From: Tigriopus japonicus
Taxonomy: Eukaryota; Arthropoda; Copepoda; Harpacticoida; Harpacticidae
Reading direction: 5' to 3'
Length of the DNA stretch: 64,000 nucleotides
Assembly: GCA_010645155.1 (NCBI GenBank)
Contig: CM021321.1
Span: 3,745,254-3,809,253 of the forward strand
Part shown: positions 10,501 to 23,000 of the stretch, piece after piece
Numbering within the stretch: the first letter of the stretch is position 1
Layout: every line of letters starts with the position of its first letter
Position numbers and translations under genes: made by a program
The notes under the pieces: generated by a model
Seen by the model: the letters and a program-made list of their open reading frames with translations, nothing else
Told to the model about the DNA's origin: nothing
Databases searched by the model: none

Positions 10501-13470
10501 TCATTATGAAGGCAGGGGGCAAGTCTTCTTTTCTCACCCATTGGTAAAAGGGTTCCATCTGCTTCGGGATATCCGGTCATCCGACCCAAGGAGAGTCTCC
10601 CATTGGGCCCCAAGGTTCCATACGGGTTATCCATCATGATACCGGGTCCTTGAGGTCCACCACCTCCATTCATCATTTGGCGAACACTCTGATTATTGGT
10701 GCAGATCTCGGAGTAAATCTCGTCCTCGAACTCTCGAGGAGGATTGTGACCTCGACAACAAAGTAAAAACTTGGAAGGTGGACTCGGCGAAGAATTGGGA
10801 GGCTCACTTCTAAGTGGAGTTGTGGTTATTACCGCTAATAATGTACAGATGGTCACCTCCAAGATCCTCATGGCCACCTATTGAAGACGGTACAAGAGTG
10901 GGATTTAGACTATCAAGTTTCACGCAAATTACAAGCGTCCTCCCAATTTGTCAAGGACGGGATATCAAAAGCTCAACATTGTCACGACTAAATTTGCAAA
11001 TTTATGAGCATCATTAGACTTCAATTAAACTTATAATCTTGATCAAATGCGACACTTTACCTGATAACCGAACCACGCCCATTCGTTTTGACGAGGAGAC
11101 ATGTCCACCTTTTGTAGGCCGAGCATCTTGATCATGCCGAACAATTGGACACCACCCATTAAACTGGATATGATGGCCACGCCCAAAGTGAGGTGGATGG
11201 CTCGAGCTAGAGGCGGACTCGCGGATTGGTGCAAATATTGGGGCTCCATTCGCGGATCCACCACGCCATTGCTGTAGCCTCCTTCCAGCATCAATTTGGG
11301 ATACATGCCTGTCCGCATCATTTCACTTCCTCCCGGTCTCAAAGCGATTCTGGATTTTAAAAAATACCTTATCTTGGTCAGAAATCATGGGTAGACTGAG
11401 GGTTAACAGCTCTCCTCTTGGGAACTTCAAGATTGCCTTTTTTCTAGAAATTTGATTGAGCCAACAATGTAATCCTGTGGTTAATGGGTTTTTGGAAAAT
11501 GAAAGAGCCCAAACATTTTTGATCCATAAAACGACATTTGGTATTTAGCGACTTGATACTTGAATAACGTTATTACTGACGAATATGGATTTGACTCTTA
11601 TCTTAGACAAAAGCTCCCATATTCATATATCAACTAACTGACGCCAAATACTCAGTGTCTACTTAAGCCATCATTAAATATAATTGCAGTCTAAAGACAA
11701 ATGTGAAAAAGCCAAAGTAAAATCAAAAATAGTGTTCCATGTACATTTTTAACAAAACAAATATATGTGGCCATTACGGGCTAAACAAAAAGTGTTCATG
11801 TGATTTTTTTAAATCTTGCGGTAGCTCACTTTTTCATGGGCGAAAAGATGTAAAAGTATCCAGCAGAGAGCAACAAACTCCAAACGATGAAGAAGCCTTG
11901 AGCAATGAGGATCGAGTATCTGACTTGAACAAAGAATCCGATGGTCACATCCAACGCAATCGTGATCAGGAAGTGCACACCGCAAAAGATCCCCAAAGAA
12001 CGGGGCTTTTGAAACGATGGAGACACAAGCTCAACCTGGAAGAAAAAAATATTCTTATAATATTGAAAAGGTCTGGCCAAGAGAACTGGATTCATTTTTC
12101 AAGACAGGAGAGACACACAAAGCTTCAAATGGTACTTAAATAATGTTCTAGTACAATCATAACGTATCCTGATTTAAGAATATCCATAAATTTAAGAATA
12201 AAGTGGATGTTGCCAAAGAATATTGTTTGGTCGGTTCTGATGTAATACCAACTGAATAAAACAAGAGTTCGGTATAGTCAGGAAAACGATCATGTTGTCC
12301 AAGAATGACGAGGTACAGGTAAAGAGGTACCTATTATGAAAGAAAAATAGGTGTATCAAGATTCTTTCAAGTTACGTGTACCAATTAATTCTCTTGTCTC
12401 GTTTCACCACAATTTACCATTTAAGTTCACTATCAACTTGATATCAACCCTGAAAGTGACCCCAAAATAGAATAAATATATTGATGAAACTACAACTTCA
12501 TCCGAACTAATATAAGTCGTTGTAACTAATCAACACTCGAAGAATTTATGCAACTTTTTAAGAGTGTCTTTTGATATTTGAATGCTTTGGTGGCTCCCTG
12601 ATATATAATTTGAACACAGAAAGGTCTCTCGAATTGTCTGATCTCCAGTTTTGACGGTATTTTATCGTCTCTTCTTACCTGAGTAGCTCGAAGAAGGGCC
12701 AGAAAAAGGACAGCAAAGGCCGTGGTGATGCACGGATAGCCCAGGTCCAATAACAAATAGCCCACCATCCTGGGCCAGGTCTGACCCAAGTTGTACGGGT
12801 CATGGAACAGAAAGATGGGTCGGAGCACTCCAATCACCATGATGCTGACATTGAGCGCGATGAAGTAACCGCGCGAAAACAGGCGCGAGAACGTGTGCAA
12901 CCGCAGGATGTTCACGAAACAATACACTGACAACAGCACAAACAACGTGCCACTAAAATAGATGTGAGCCTCCCAAGCAATGGCCCAGAACGAGCGCTCT
13001 ACTGGCTGTACCGGCGCCGGTGAGCGCGCCGGCGCGCGCGTCGCCGACACAACTGGCGGACTCACGCGCTCTACCGGCGCCGGCGGCGTTGCAGGCGCGC
13101 TCGTAGGTCGCGCACTCACTAGCCTTGACTTGGGCGTTGTTGTAGTAGTGGAGCTTGTGAGTGGCGAGGGCGCGCGATCTCGCAGAATGTCGTCAATGGA
13201 AGTGGGCGAATCGCCATTAATGGTGTGCGCGGGCAGGCCCAAAATAGAGGCATGAATGCGAGAGCGATCCTGATTCTGGAGATTAAGCACAGCTTCCAGG
13301 TCATCGGGTAGCTTGACCAGAACATCGCGTGACGGGCCCTCTTCTTCGGCCAGCTCAGCCGATGGTTGACCTGAGCGCGGAGAATTGATACTGAACGAAG
13401 AGGGCGCGTTTTGACCGAGCACACTGAATGTCACGCCCAATAAGAGCACGGGCAGAGGCACGCCCACCAT
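7576..13470 (-). CDS. PRRT3/PRRT4-like seven-transmembrane protein
   Basis: Seven exons on the minus strand join in consistent phase into 1463 codons: 13470-12679, 12035-11830, 11349-11061, 10877-10538, 10470-10167, 10098-9939 and 9876-7576. Every intron has GT-AG ends. Residues 1-20 form a signal peptide; 21-165 are Pro/Ser/Thr-rich and probably extracellular. Hydrophobic helices follow near 169-189, 203-222, 236-260, 277-300, 305-328, about 385 and about 435, giving seven TM segments. The block LLLDLGYPCITTAFAVLFLA resembles the conserved membrane domain of vertebrate proline-rich transmembrane proteins 3 and 4. A tail of roughly 1000 residues, rich in Ser, Pro and Gln, ends in a long acidic run before SVRRSANLAF. 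PRRT3/4 function is poorly known; a neuronal membrane role is only inferred. The long tail suggests scaffolding or phosphorylation. ATG 13470 was chosen because it opens the signal peptide. Confidence 0.85.
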
Positions 13471-14741
13471 GTCGACGGGTTAGAGAGCGCGACAGAAGTT
13501 CATGGCGGGGAGGAAATGGGCAATGGCTCCGGTCAATCAATGCACAAACATCAATGGACAGACACTAACCAAACAAACACGGGAACAAACAATCAGAAAG
13601 GGATCTATATATGTGTGTATGTGTGTGTATTTATACACAGTGAGAGACACATAGAGCACTGGTGCTCGGGTTCAGGTTTGCCGTTTTGGGTTTGCGCTCT
13701 TCTTGTTGACGAGGCAGGCCTTTTCTTCAATAGATGCTTCAAAATATCCAAAGGTGATCCTAAAATTTGGTTTCTATGGAAGGCCCAAGTTGACCAGGGG
13801 CAAACTGTTATTCCAAAACATTTCAAGTCACCGTCAACAACTAAAAAATGTAAACATCACAATAGATAAAAAAATCATGAATAAATCTAGGAAACATGTT
13901 TTGGTGTAAAAATCACAAGAGGTTTGGGTATATTCATGATTTCTTTAGCGTTTATCTATTATTATTGGTGCAAAGTGAGGAGATTTTTTAAACCCTAGCT
14001 GTGTCAGCCACTTACAAGAGTGCTTTAAAGCCGTGAAAACTGTTTTGCCTTGACGATGTGGGAATTCGGATGTCAAAAATCATGCTTAAGCTCATTACTA
14101 AAAGATTCAAATTTCCAAATATGGCAAGTTTTGTTTTGAGTTGAAAGATCTGTTTCCAATAACAACCGTAGACAGCCGTCTAAGTCATTGCTCATGCCCA
14201 ATTTTCTTTTTAGACAGTTCTGACCAAACCATCGTCGGACAAAGAGCGTGAACTTGGCAACACTCCATGTGAGTCAGTTAGGGAAACTTGAGTTCATTTC
14301 CTCTGTGTTTCTGTTGAACAGTGTTGAACCCTCTCGGTAAGAGCACTCCAACCAACGCGGGACAAGAATCACTCACACACTCTATCTACTTAGAGAAGAC
14401 AGGCCAAAGAGACCAGCTTCATCTCCCTCTCTCAAGTTATCTTTCCAGCTGGTCTAAACCGTCTAAACCCGCTGTTTCTGTACTGTCTCGGCCCATAAAG
14501 ATCCATTCTTGGGCACCCTTAACCCTGGCTCATTTAGCTTGAGGCAGAATAGGCTAAGGCAGTTGATAGGTTAGGGTGACTTGGCTAATATTTCAAATAC
14601 TGTCAAACTTTGCCAAATAAGTTTCACAACACATGAGCTTACTAATAATTGGTGTTTTCGATGACATTACTCTTTGAATGAGATAACAGGACAACGCAAG
14701 CTTTTGAGTCTTACTGTAGAAAAGTGGAAGAAATTGTATTC
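13471..14741. other. Intergenic region between divergent PRRT-like and HINT3 genes
   Basis: About 1.27 kb separating two divergently transcribed genes, so it should hold both promoters. No TATA box was convincing. A short TG-rich microsatellite sits near 13606-13636. Nothing else recognised. Confidence 0.5.
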
Positions 14742-15318
14742 ATGACGGAGCCAATTCAAGTCAAACCCAAATGCATCTTTTGCCGAATTGGTCAAGGAGT
14801 TCCCTTGGGTGAGTGTTGCAACAAAACGGAAAGTTAACAGATCTATTTATATAGTCTTCCAATTTCAGAAGGTTCCTCTGAAGCTACTGAATTATTGTAT
14901 GAAGATGAGACCTTTGCAGCCTTCAGAGATCATCGTCCTGCCGGAGAGCATCACTATTTAATCATTCCTAAACGGCATATTCGTGCATTTAACAATCTTG
15001 AACACGAGGACACTCCCATGATCAAAGACATGGCGGAGGTGGCAAAAAAGGTTGGCAAACCCCCGACCTGAATTCGAAATTATATCTTTTATTTTTAAGA
15101 TCTTATTTCAGCTGTTAACCGAAAGGATTGGCCGAGATGTGGACGACGCTCTCTTGGGTTTCCATTGGCCGTTTTATACGGTGGGCCACCTTCATCTTCA
15201 CGCTATTTGGCCGCCCAATCAAATGAGTCTGCTAAAAAAGTTTGAATTTTCCCGCCTTCTGTTCGGCTCCGTTTCCGAAGCGCTTCACACTTTGGAAAAA
15301 AGGAAGAAAAAAACTTGA
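14742..15318 (+). CDS. HINT3: HIT-family nucleotide hydrolase, HINT3-like
   Basis: Three exons, 14742-14808, 14869-15050 and 15112-15318, encode 151 residues; the two introns are about 60 bp with GT-AG ends. The catalytic histidine triad is clear in VGHLHLHAIW (His109, 111 and 113). N-terminal KCIFCRI and the core AAFRDHRPAGEHHYLIIPK are typical of the HINT3/aprataxin-like branch. Members hydrolyse adenosine phosphoramidates and acyl-adenylates in cytosol or nucleus. Length agrees with HINT3 (about 180 aa in mammals, which have an N-terminal extension). The second intron's donor, AAG|GTTGGC, is weak but keeps frame and phase. The gene converges on the GST gene, with only 88 bp between stop codons. 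Confidence 0.9.
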
Positions 15319-15406
15319 GCGCCAAAGCCTAGGTGTGATTTTTCTAGTCTGACATGAATCAAATTCAAATTGTGAATATATATTTTTTAACATCCTGAGC
15401 ATGTTA

Positions 15407-16353
15407 TCATAGTTTCGCCTTGATACCAAACTTTTCATACATGCCATACAAAACCTTGTGCACGTCCTCATAATGAGGATGGAGATCTTTCTTAACGCGG
15501 TCCATGTACTCTCCCAATTTCGGCCATTTCTGGCGGACGTCGTACCTAGATCAAATTTACATCCAACATGAAAGCGTTATGTTTTTCATGAGGAAGGTAC
15601 TAATTACCCGGCGACCAAAGGCTGTTCCATTTCACAACACAACATGATATCCGCCACGGACACGGCATCCCCAACCAAATATTTCTTTTTTCCATCCTCC
15701 AACCAAATGTTTTGGACTTTGGCCAAGGCGTCCTCCATGGTTTTTAGCCGAGCCTCCACTTTACCCTCATCGGCGGGGGATTGTTTGAGCATAGGCATCA
15801 ACCATTTGGTCTATGAAAGAACCAGATTTATTCACTTTTGAGTCTTAGAGAAGGGTGATTACAAACGCACCCGAAAATACATGGCACACCCAGCTCTAGT
15901 ATTGAGGTGTTGCCAATGTAAGTATTCGTCAATTCTGGCCTGACCCTCGGGATCCCGAGGATACCAATGATCCGGGACATCTTTTCGGGTGGTGGTCAAA
16001 TACCGCAAGATGGCCGATGAGTCCTTGACAACGAATCCGTCATCATTGATGATGGGGACCTAGAGACGATAGAGTTAGAGACCTAGTTATCTTTCAGATG
16101 TTTTTAATGTCTTAAGATGATTTACGGTTTTGAGCGGGTTCAAAGCTTGGAATTCCGGACCATGGTGTTCCATTTTGGCCACACGGATTGCTTTGAATTC
16201 GTGAGGGATTTGGGCAGCCCGACAAAAGATTAAGACCGCCCTTGAAGGTTGGGACATCACGTCCAATAAAACCTGTAGTTTGCATCGAGAAAACTAGTAG
16301 GTTTATCTTCATATTTCATTGTCTCCCAAAAAGGGTCTTACCTTCAAAGTCAT
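15407..16353 (-). CDS. Glutathione S-transferase, theta class
   Basis: Five exons on the minus strand, 16353-16342, 16272-16126, 16059-15871, 15810-15608 and 15545-15407, join to 229 residues. The first exon holds only four codons (MTLK). The N-terminal thioredoxin-fold domain has LLDVMSQPSRAV, where Ser11 is the expected theta-class catalytic serine, and VPIINDDGFVVKDSSAI, the cis-Pro plus glutathione gamma-glutamyl-binding segment (Ser-Ser). The helical domain carries the theta signature RIDEYLHWQHLNTR and later DAVSVADIM. The enzyme conjugates glutathione to electrophiles in the cytosol. Introns are about 60-70 bp apart from the 326-bp total in the middle region. Full length for the family, with no disruption seen. 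Confidence 0.92.
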
Positions 16354-19300
16354 GGTCAATGATCAAGTGATGTTATCAATTCTTCAGTAATCTCAATCGA
16401 GATATAAAGTCTTCATACAATCTTCATCGAACTTAAGCACACAGGTCATGTGTATCATTTTCAGAGAGACGACAAGAGTGACCAAAGGTGAGAGTGACCT
16501 TTATTAATTTGTAATTTTAGTGCTTTTAATTATTGGGTGCGTTAGTTTGTGGATGTAGGCCTAAAGCTTTTTAAAATATATAAAAAGGAGGAAGCAGTAT
16601 TTTGAATTAACAATCAAAATTTCTTGCCCTCTCAGGGATTCTAAAAGAACTCGGCGAAAGTAACGTTCAGGATGTCAGTAATTTTCAAATGAGGAATTTG
16701 TGGAAATTTCAGCAGATTTAGGATGTTTTTGGAAAAATTTCCACAACAGCAAAAATAGGAATGTCATTCTATGTTTTTTCAAGTAATATAAATACGCAAA
16801 TATAAAACAACTGAGGAGTTATTTTTGTTTGGACTTCCGTGAAATGTCAATTGGCCACGATAGTGAGAAAAATGCCGTGTTTGTCTTTAATCTGTCAAAG
16901 CTGGTATTTATCCATACAGATTCACAAGTTCCATATATGCATTAAAACAGCAAGACGTGAGAGGTGTTTGTGTCAAAAATCTTGAGAGCCCTTTCAAAAA
17001 ACGGTAAATTTTGTAATGCTCACTTTGTATCTTAGGAAAATGGAAGGATTACTCTCGATTGGAGACTTTTAAAAATCTCCGTTTAGAAGCTTATGATGTC
17101 ATTCTTGCCTCAATCCGTTAGAAAGTTGAGGAAACTCTTTATTCATGTGTTAATCATGAAAATGACGAGCTACTGCTTGTCACCTTTAAATTGTAGTTTT
17201 CAACTACTACAATCACTCCATATATTGCGCCAACAAATTTTAAAAAGACTTTAAGAGCAAAATAGTAAAGTTTTTTGTTTTGCATTTTGATTTTGTTAAG
17301 TAGTAAGTTTGATGATTTTTTAAGTAACTTAATCAATAATTTATGTTTGTTCTGCAACTAGTCTCTTCAGAAAATAGAAGTAGGAATGAAAGCAATCTAA
17401 TCAATCGTGCTTGTTGCTAGTTTGATGATGAGACAAAGTTTATCAACAATTTTTCTCCACATTTGTTTGAAATCGCTTGTAGGTGGCAGCGAAAAAAGGG
17501 AAGAATTTGTGAAAATTTGCTCTGCAAATTTGAGGACAAAAATATTTGAACATTTTACTGTCCAAAATTTGATGAAGTATTCAGTCCCAAAATTCCGTTG
17601 TTTCTGGTGGTGATGGACCGCAAGTGCTTTGGCCCAAAATTTCGGTTTCGGTTACGCCTTCCGAAACCGAAAGCAGACGCACACTATAAACAATGGAGTT
17701 TGCCTAAAATATCGAAGATTGTTTCTGCTCCAAAAAACTTCCAAGACTTCAGTTTTCGAATTTTTATAATTTACGATTTGCCAACATCGAACACATGATG
17801 AGTAATTTCAATTTTTAAAGTAAATTTTGTATATGTAATTTTATTGTCAGCTTCTTTCGGTTTCGGTTGAACTCTCTTTCGGCCGAACTTTCGGTTTCGG
17901 TTAAGAGCCCTTTTGGTCTGGTAAGTAAAGGGGAGCTTGGTGAAGCATACTACATACATTTAAGCATTGTCTTGCCACAACGTAACTTAGAACGGTATGA
18001 GTAGGGACAGGAACTCTAGACGATTTTTTTCGCTTTCTCGCCTTTTGTACTTTAATTCGTTGCGATAACTTGATTCGTCTAGTTTGTTTTTATTCGTCTT
18101 TTTTCGTCTAATCAGGCAATTTTTCTCGTATCTTTTTGTCCTTTTGGCCAAAATTAGGACTTATCTTAGATTTTCAGCTCTATTAGAGTTCTCTCTAATA
18201 TCTAATATGTTTATTGTTTTACATTGTCAAAGAAAAATTTAAACTTCATAACTATTCAGCGCCAAAACTTGGGACAAATAACAAATTAATTGGAAGTTGC
18301 GTTTTTGCACAAATGAACTACATGAATCCACATTAATAAATCAACGAGTAGACTTGCCTGACAAATACAGGTTGCTCAAGTGAGGGTTTTAAATTGTACC
18401 ACTGGCGGTAAAACGGCCGTTGGCTGAGTTTAGGTTCATGGCCCATTTTGGCAAATTCAGCTCAGTTTATGAGGTAAAAGATGAGATATATAAAATCATA
18501 CATGCCTAGAAAGAAGCATCAAAAACTTTCATTTCTCTTCATGGGAAACATTTTGTTTTAAATTGGGGAGCAAATTTGCACCTTGATTTTTTGGGGATCA
18601 GTTTTATTTTTGTTGTTGCAGAAGTTTTGCTTAATTGCTTTTCAGTCCATCACCCTGAAAGTGAATTTTGCAGATTTTTGACTCCAGCCAAGGTATCTTA
18701 ATTGAAATATCGATTGCTTTCAAGAATCTAGACTCTTTGAATAGACGGTAGAATAGAATGACTTGGATATGCCAATGGGTCGAGCAACTCAGCTCAGACC
18801 AACTGCTTTGTTTTTGTGTTAGCAGTATGGTTTAAAACACTCACTTGAGCAACCTATGTGCATGTCTCATTGTTACGCAGCTACTTACAGCCTTTTACGA
18901 AAATTGTGTCCTAATCATACTTTGAACCTAAATATTATTACAATGCATGGCTAGATTAGCACGATCAAATATTTAGTGTGCCCCTACTAGCTTTCAGAAT
19001 GTTTTTGGATTAGTTTAGGATGTAAGTTAACGACAAATAAATAATGCATCATTACTTGAACAGCAAGAGCTACTTTGACTTCTGATGTTTTCTTCATGCA
19101 TGATCTTTAAACATAGAAACACAATGAATGGAGCGAGTCAAATTTTACCCGGTCCTTGAGAAAGAGTGAAAGGGTTGAGTGGTTTGGAAATACCCTCAGC
19201 TAGAAACAATTGAAATTTTGGTGTCCACTACGATTCAAGAGCTCACAGAATTTCGACGATTCGACACTTTAGGCAAAGAAACTAAATTTAAAATAATGTG

Positions 19301-20056
19301 GCCTAACTTTGAGTTGACAACGCTTTCCAATTTGGTCGAGAGCATACCAGATATCATATCTAGCGCTAAAGAGACTTGGGGGTAGATTGAACGGATGTTT
19401 AGTCACTCAAATAAATTCTTACATCACGAAATTACTTTAGTTTAAAACTACGACAAAATAGTCATGTCGGTGTAGTCATTGAACTTATTTTAGTGTAAAG
19501 TTGAATTCTTGTAAAAATAGCTCGTCGAAATATACAAGGTTGTTTTGAATTAGGCCCCCAAATAACTTTGATTGTAAATTGTGACAAAATGAGAGGATGG
19601 AGTAAACTCGAGGTTTAAATAACTTAAAAAGTACAGGTGGGGTGAAACCTAACACTTTGTTTTCGTCGTCTAATGCATTACAGCAATTTTGTTTTGATTA
19701 ACTGGCGCTCAAAGTAAAGATGTTTTTCGAGAATAGACGTGCAAACCTTGGGTAGTGGAGCTGTGCTTGAAAGCAAAATCCTAGTTTTATAACGAGTCAT
19801 AGTATTTCTAAGATACTTTTCCTAAGTATACTTAAAATTGCTTGCTTCAGTTGGTATTAGTACATTTTAATTAAAAATATAATATGTCAGGAATGATTCT
19901 TGATTTGGTATGGGACTCTAATTCGTGACAACCCTGTAGATCAAATCAATTATAGTTTCGTAAAACCTTTGTATCAGTTTTGTATTAAATATCAGATATT
20001 TTCAGGTCCAAACTGTTTATGCCATTTCATCACTTCTCTTCCAGGGAATCCCAATA
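16354..20056. other. Long intergenic region
   Basis: 3.7 kb of AT-rich DNA without a supported gene. It contains a MITE copy at 17608-17926. The start of NUDT22 could lie upstream of the ATG chosen here. Other short frames have neither splice signals nor coding-like codons. Confidence 0.5.
17608..17926 (+). repeat. hAT-like MITE family M1, copy A (diverged)
   Basis: The left end TGGTGATGGACCG and the following AATTTCGGT block match the better-preserved copy at 46553-46790. The interior carries several CGGTTTCGGT blocks in both orientations. The right end (CGGTTAAGAGCCCTTTT then GGTCTGG) has decayed relative to the other copy. About 319 bp; the family shows internal length variation. Confidence 0.6.
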
Positions 20057-23000
20057 ATGACTCAGGTCGTGGTAAGTTTAATTAAAGGGATGTTCTCTAC
20101 TCCTGAGTGACCACGGTGTTTTTAATGTAGAACATTTTTTTAATTTCAAAGAATTTTGAGACCAATTTTGAAGTTCAAAAGTACTAAAAACACTGATGCA
20201 TATTCAATTGAATTCTGTTAATTAGTTCACGTGCAACAAGAAAATAGGGTCACTTAAACCTATAAAAAAGCAGAATTTAGGTATTTTAGCCCAATTCGTA
20301 AGTAGTTTGTGTGTGTGTTATGTGTTCCCCGTCCAATTCCACAAACACTTCGATTACTTCTTTTGAGTGTGTCAATCGAAATAAAACGTAAATATTTAGT
20401 CTATGAAATAGATTTCAACAACCTTTGAAAACAAAACCGATGACCTTTCTAGAACTGATTATCAAGTAAAGAAATTGCTCAAACATTTGCTAATAAGCGT
20501 ATTTTCAGTAACAAAACATTCCGGCAATGGTTGTTAACTTCAGTGTTTTTTTATTATTTAAAAATGACTTCCTCACCCTTAAAAAACACCGTGTGACCAT
20601 TAAACTCAATATTCACACCAGGACAAAGAGATCTTCGCTGATCGAGTGGAACTGGACTCCGTTTACGATACTTTGCACCCAGAAAAAGGACTTCTAGAGA
20701 GCGAGGTTGGAATTGATTACGACGTTTTTTCATTTGGACGGAATACCAGCCGAACCGAACATGAAGATGCTATTCAAGTCTTGTGGGGCGAAAAGACCTC
20801 GGGAAGCCAGACTCGGGTTTATAATGCGTCGAAATTTCGCCTTCAAGGTCTGGGAGTTGACCCGGAGTTGAATCGGTTCGTTTTGAGAGTGGGCTTGACA
20901 GATTATCGGGACCTTTTGGGAACACACTATTCAAAACATACGAAACAAATGGTTCAAGATGGAGTAAAAGATAGTGATGGAAAAGGTAAGTGCAAAGTAT
21001 TCTTTAAAGGAGTTGTTTTTTTAAGAAAATGATGTTTCGTAAATAAGTATGCCATTGAAAAGTAATGAAGAAACCTATGGGAAAGATGTGCCAACTGGGT
21101 ACTTGAGCTTCACATGTGTGCCTTTGTCACCACCATGAAACTCACGAAATTAAAGCTAAAATGGAATTCGATTTCGCAAATTATGTTTTAAAAAACCAAG
21201 CCAATAAGAATTGGTTCGATTATTAAATCGCAAATTAAGAATTATCCAAGTCTTTGCGTATCCATTTTTCCTTGTGTACATCTTGGTTTGCTGTGCTGAT
21301 GTGACTTGGTACTTGGGCAAGCCATTTTTACTACTGATGTGTTTCGAGTTGGATTTTGGTCGAGTTTTGCCACTTTGGATTTTAAGGTCAAAAAGTTGAC
21401 CCACAACTAATCTTCTCAACTAGAGATGCCATAAAATATGGCAGTACTGCCAACTCGAAATCCAAAAATATAACTACTGATGGAACTCGAAATCGAACTA
21501 GTTCGAGTGTTGCCAAATTGGTCCCTGTTTAGGTCTTTTTAAAAACGTTCAATACAACCAGCCCTAATCAACAATGATAAACTTCCGAGTAAAAAATGGC
21601 AGCACTCCCGGTTCGAAACACATCACTAATTTTTACGTGAGGTCGTAAGCTGGCGTCGCCAATTAGCCTTTGTGAGATCGTCTTCCCCTCTGTCGACTAA
21701 TGTTCATTAACCGGTTTTTTATTAAGAACACCAAAAGCTTTTGCTTTTGTGACTTTGGGCCAAGGTTGCAAACCAAACTCAAAATTGTGTTTGCTTTTAT
21801 ACATGAGTAAAGGACGAATTCTCCATTATGTGACCCTGCCTTGCAACCTCACGTGAAAGAACTTGCCCAAGCCTAGATTTCACATCACTAGTTTGTTTAG
21901 CTTTATCAAAACTCACGTGTATCCTAGAGGGCTAACAGAGAAATGTCACTCCAGTACAGTCAGTGGAGATTTGTTTTGAACACACTTCATTGATCCGGCA
22001 GCAAGGGTGTCATGTGACTTGATTCATCATACCTGCTCCTGATACATTCATCATTGCTCTTGTTTGACCAAAGCAGTTGTATTAGCAAATTTGCCACTGA
22101 CTCCCTAAAAAAGTTTAGATTGTGAATCACATAACTTAGCGTGTTCAACGTCAAATCCCATTGCATACACAGTGCAGGATTGGTGACTCAACAAATATTT
22201 TCAGGGTGTAATTTCTTTGTTAGCCCTCTAGTGTATCCCACTGTTCCTAATGTGAAGTTGTTGCTTCTTTCCCAAGAGCTTCTTCAGTGGTTAATAGTTC
22301 AACAGACAACTTACTCTGTGAAGGGAAAGTTCTTGGCACAATTATCATGGCTACCCAATACATCTGTTTAATGGTTAATTTATTGTTCTTGCTTTAACTT
22401 AGTCACGAGAGTTGTCAAAGAGGATGGATTAAAGAACGATTAATGAACTTTTGTTTTTATAATGTAGACTTCTTTTACGGGTATAGTGAAAGGTGGAAAT
22501 TACGTATTGGCTCAAAACTTTGTTTTACATTGTGAGGACACTTTTATGAGTAAACACTGGCTCTCAAATATGACCAAAAAATGTCCAATCTGCTTCAAAA
22601 AGGTGATTAAAGGACAACTCCGATGGAAAAAGTATGATCAGATGGCAACAAATTCAAAAAGCCTTACTTTTTAAATTCCGATAAACTTTTCCATTGTTTT
22701 GTCTCTATGCTGTGATGACATTTGAAGGTGTAATTTATGAAAGCTTAAAAAACATTCACTAATCTTCATTTTTCAACCCTAATATAAAGTTGATTCAAAA
22801 GCTCAAAAGACTTTTGATATATTTATGATTTTTCTTCAAATTTTTGATGATAATAATGTTTATTGGGACAATTTATGTCATATTTAGATCCGTTTATGTT
22901 TATGAGCAACGGCATCGGTGTGGGCGCCATCACGCTAACCAAAGATCATTTTGTGGTTTTGGTAAAACGTGCAGGATGGACTGGAGAAGGAGCTCATAAG

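Noticed and set aside
13606..13636. TG-rich repeat resembling a regulatory or CRISPR-like array
   Set aside because: A simple microsatellite without spacers or unit structure.
17640..17905. Repeated CGGTTTCGGT blocks as a minisatellite
   Set aside because: The blocks occur in both orientations inside a MITE whose other copy (46553-46790) defines the boundaries.
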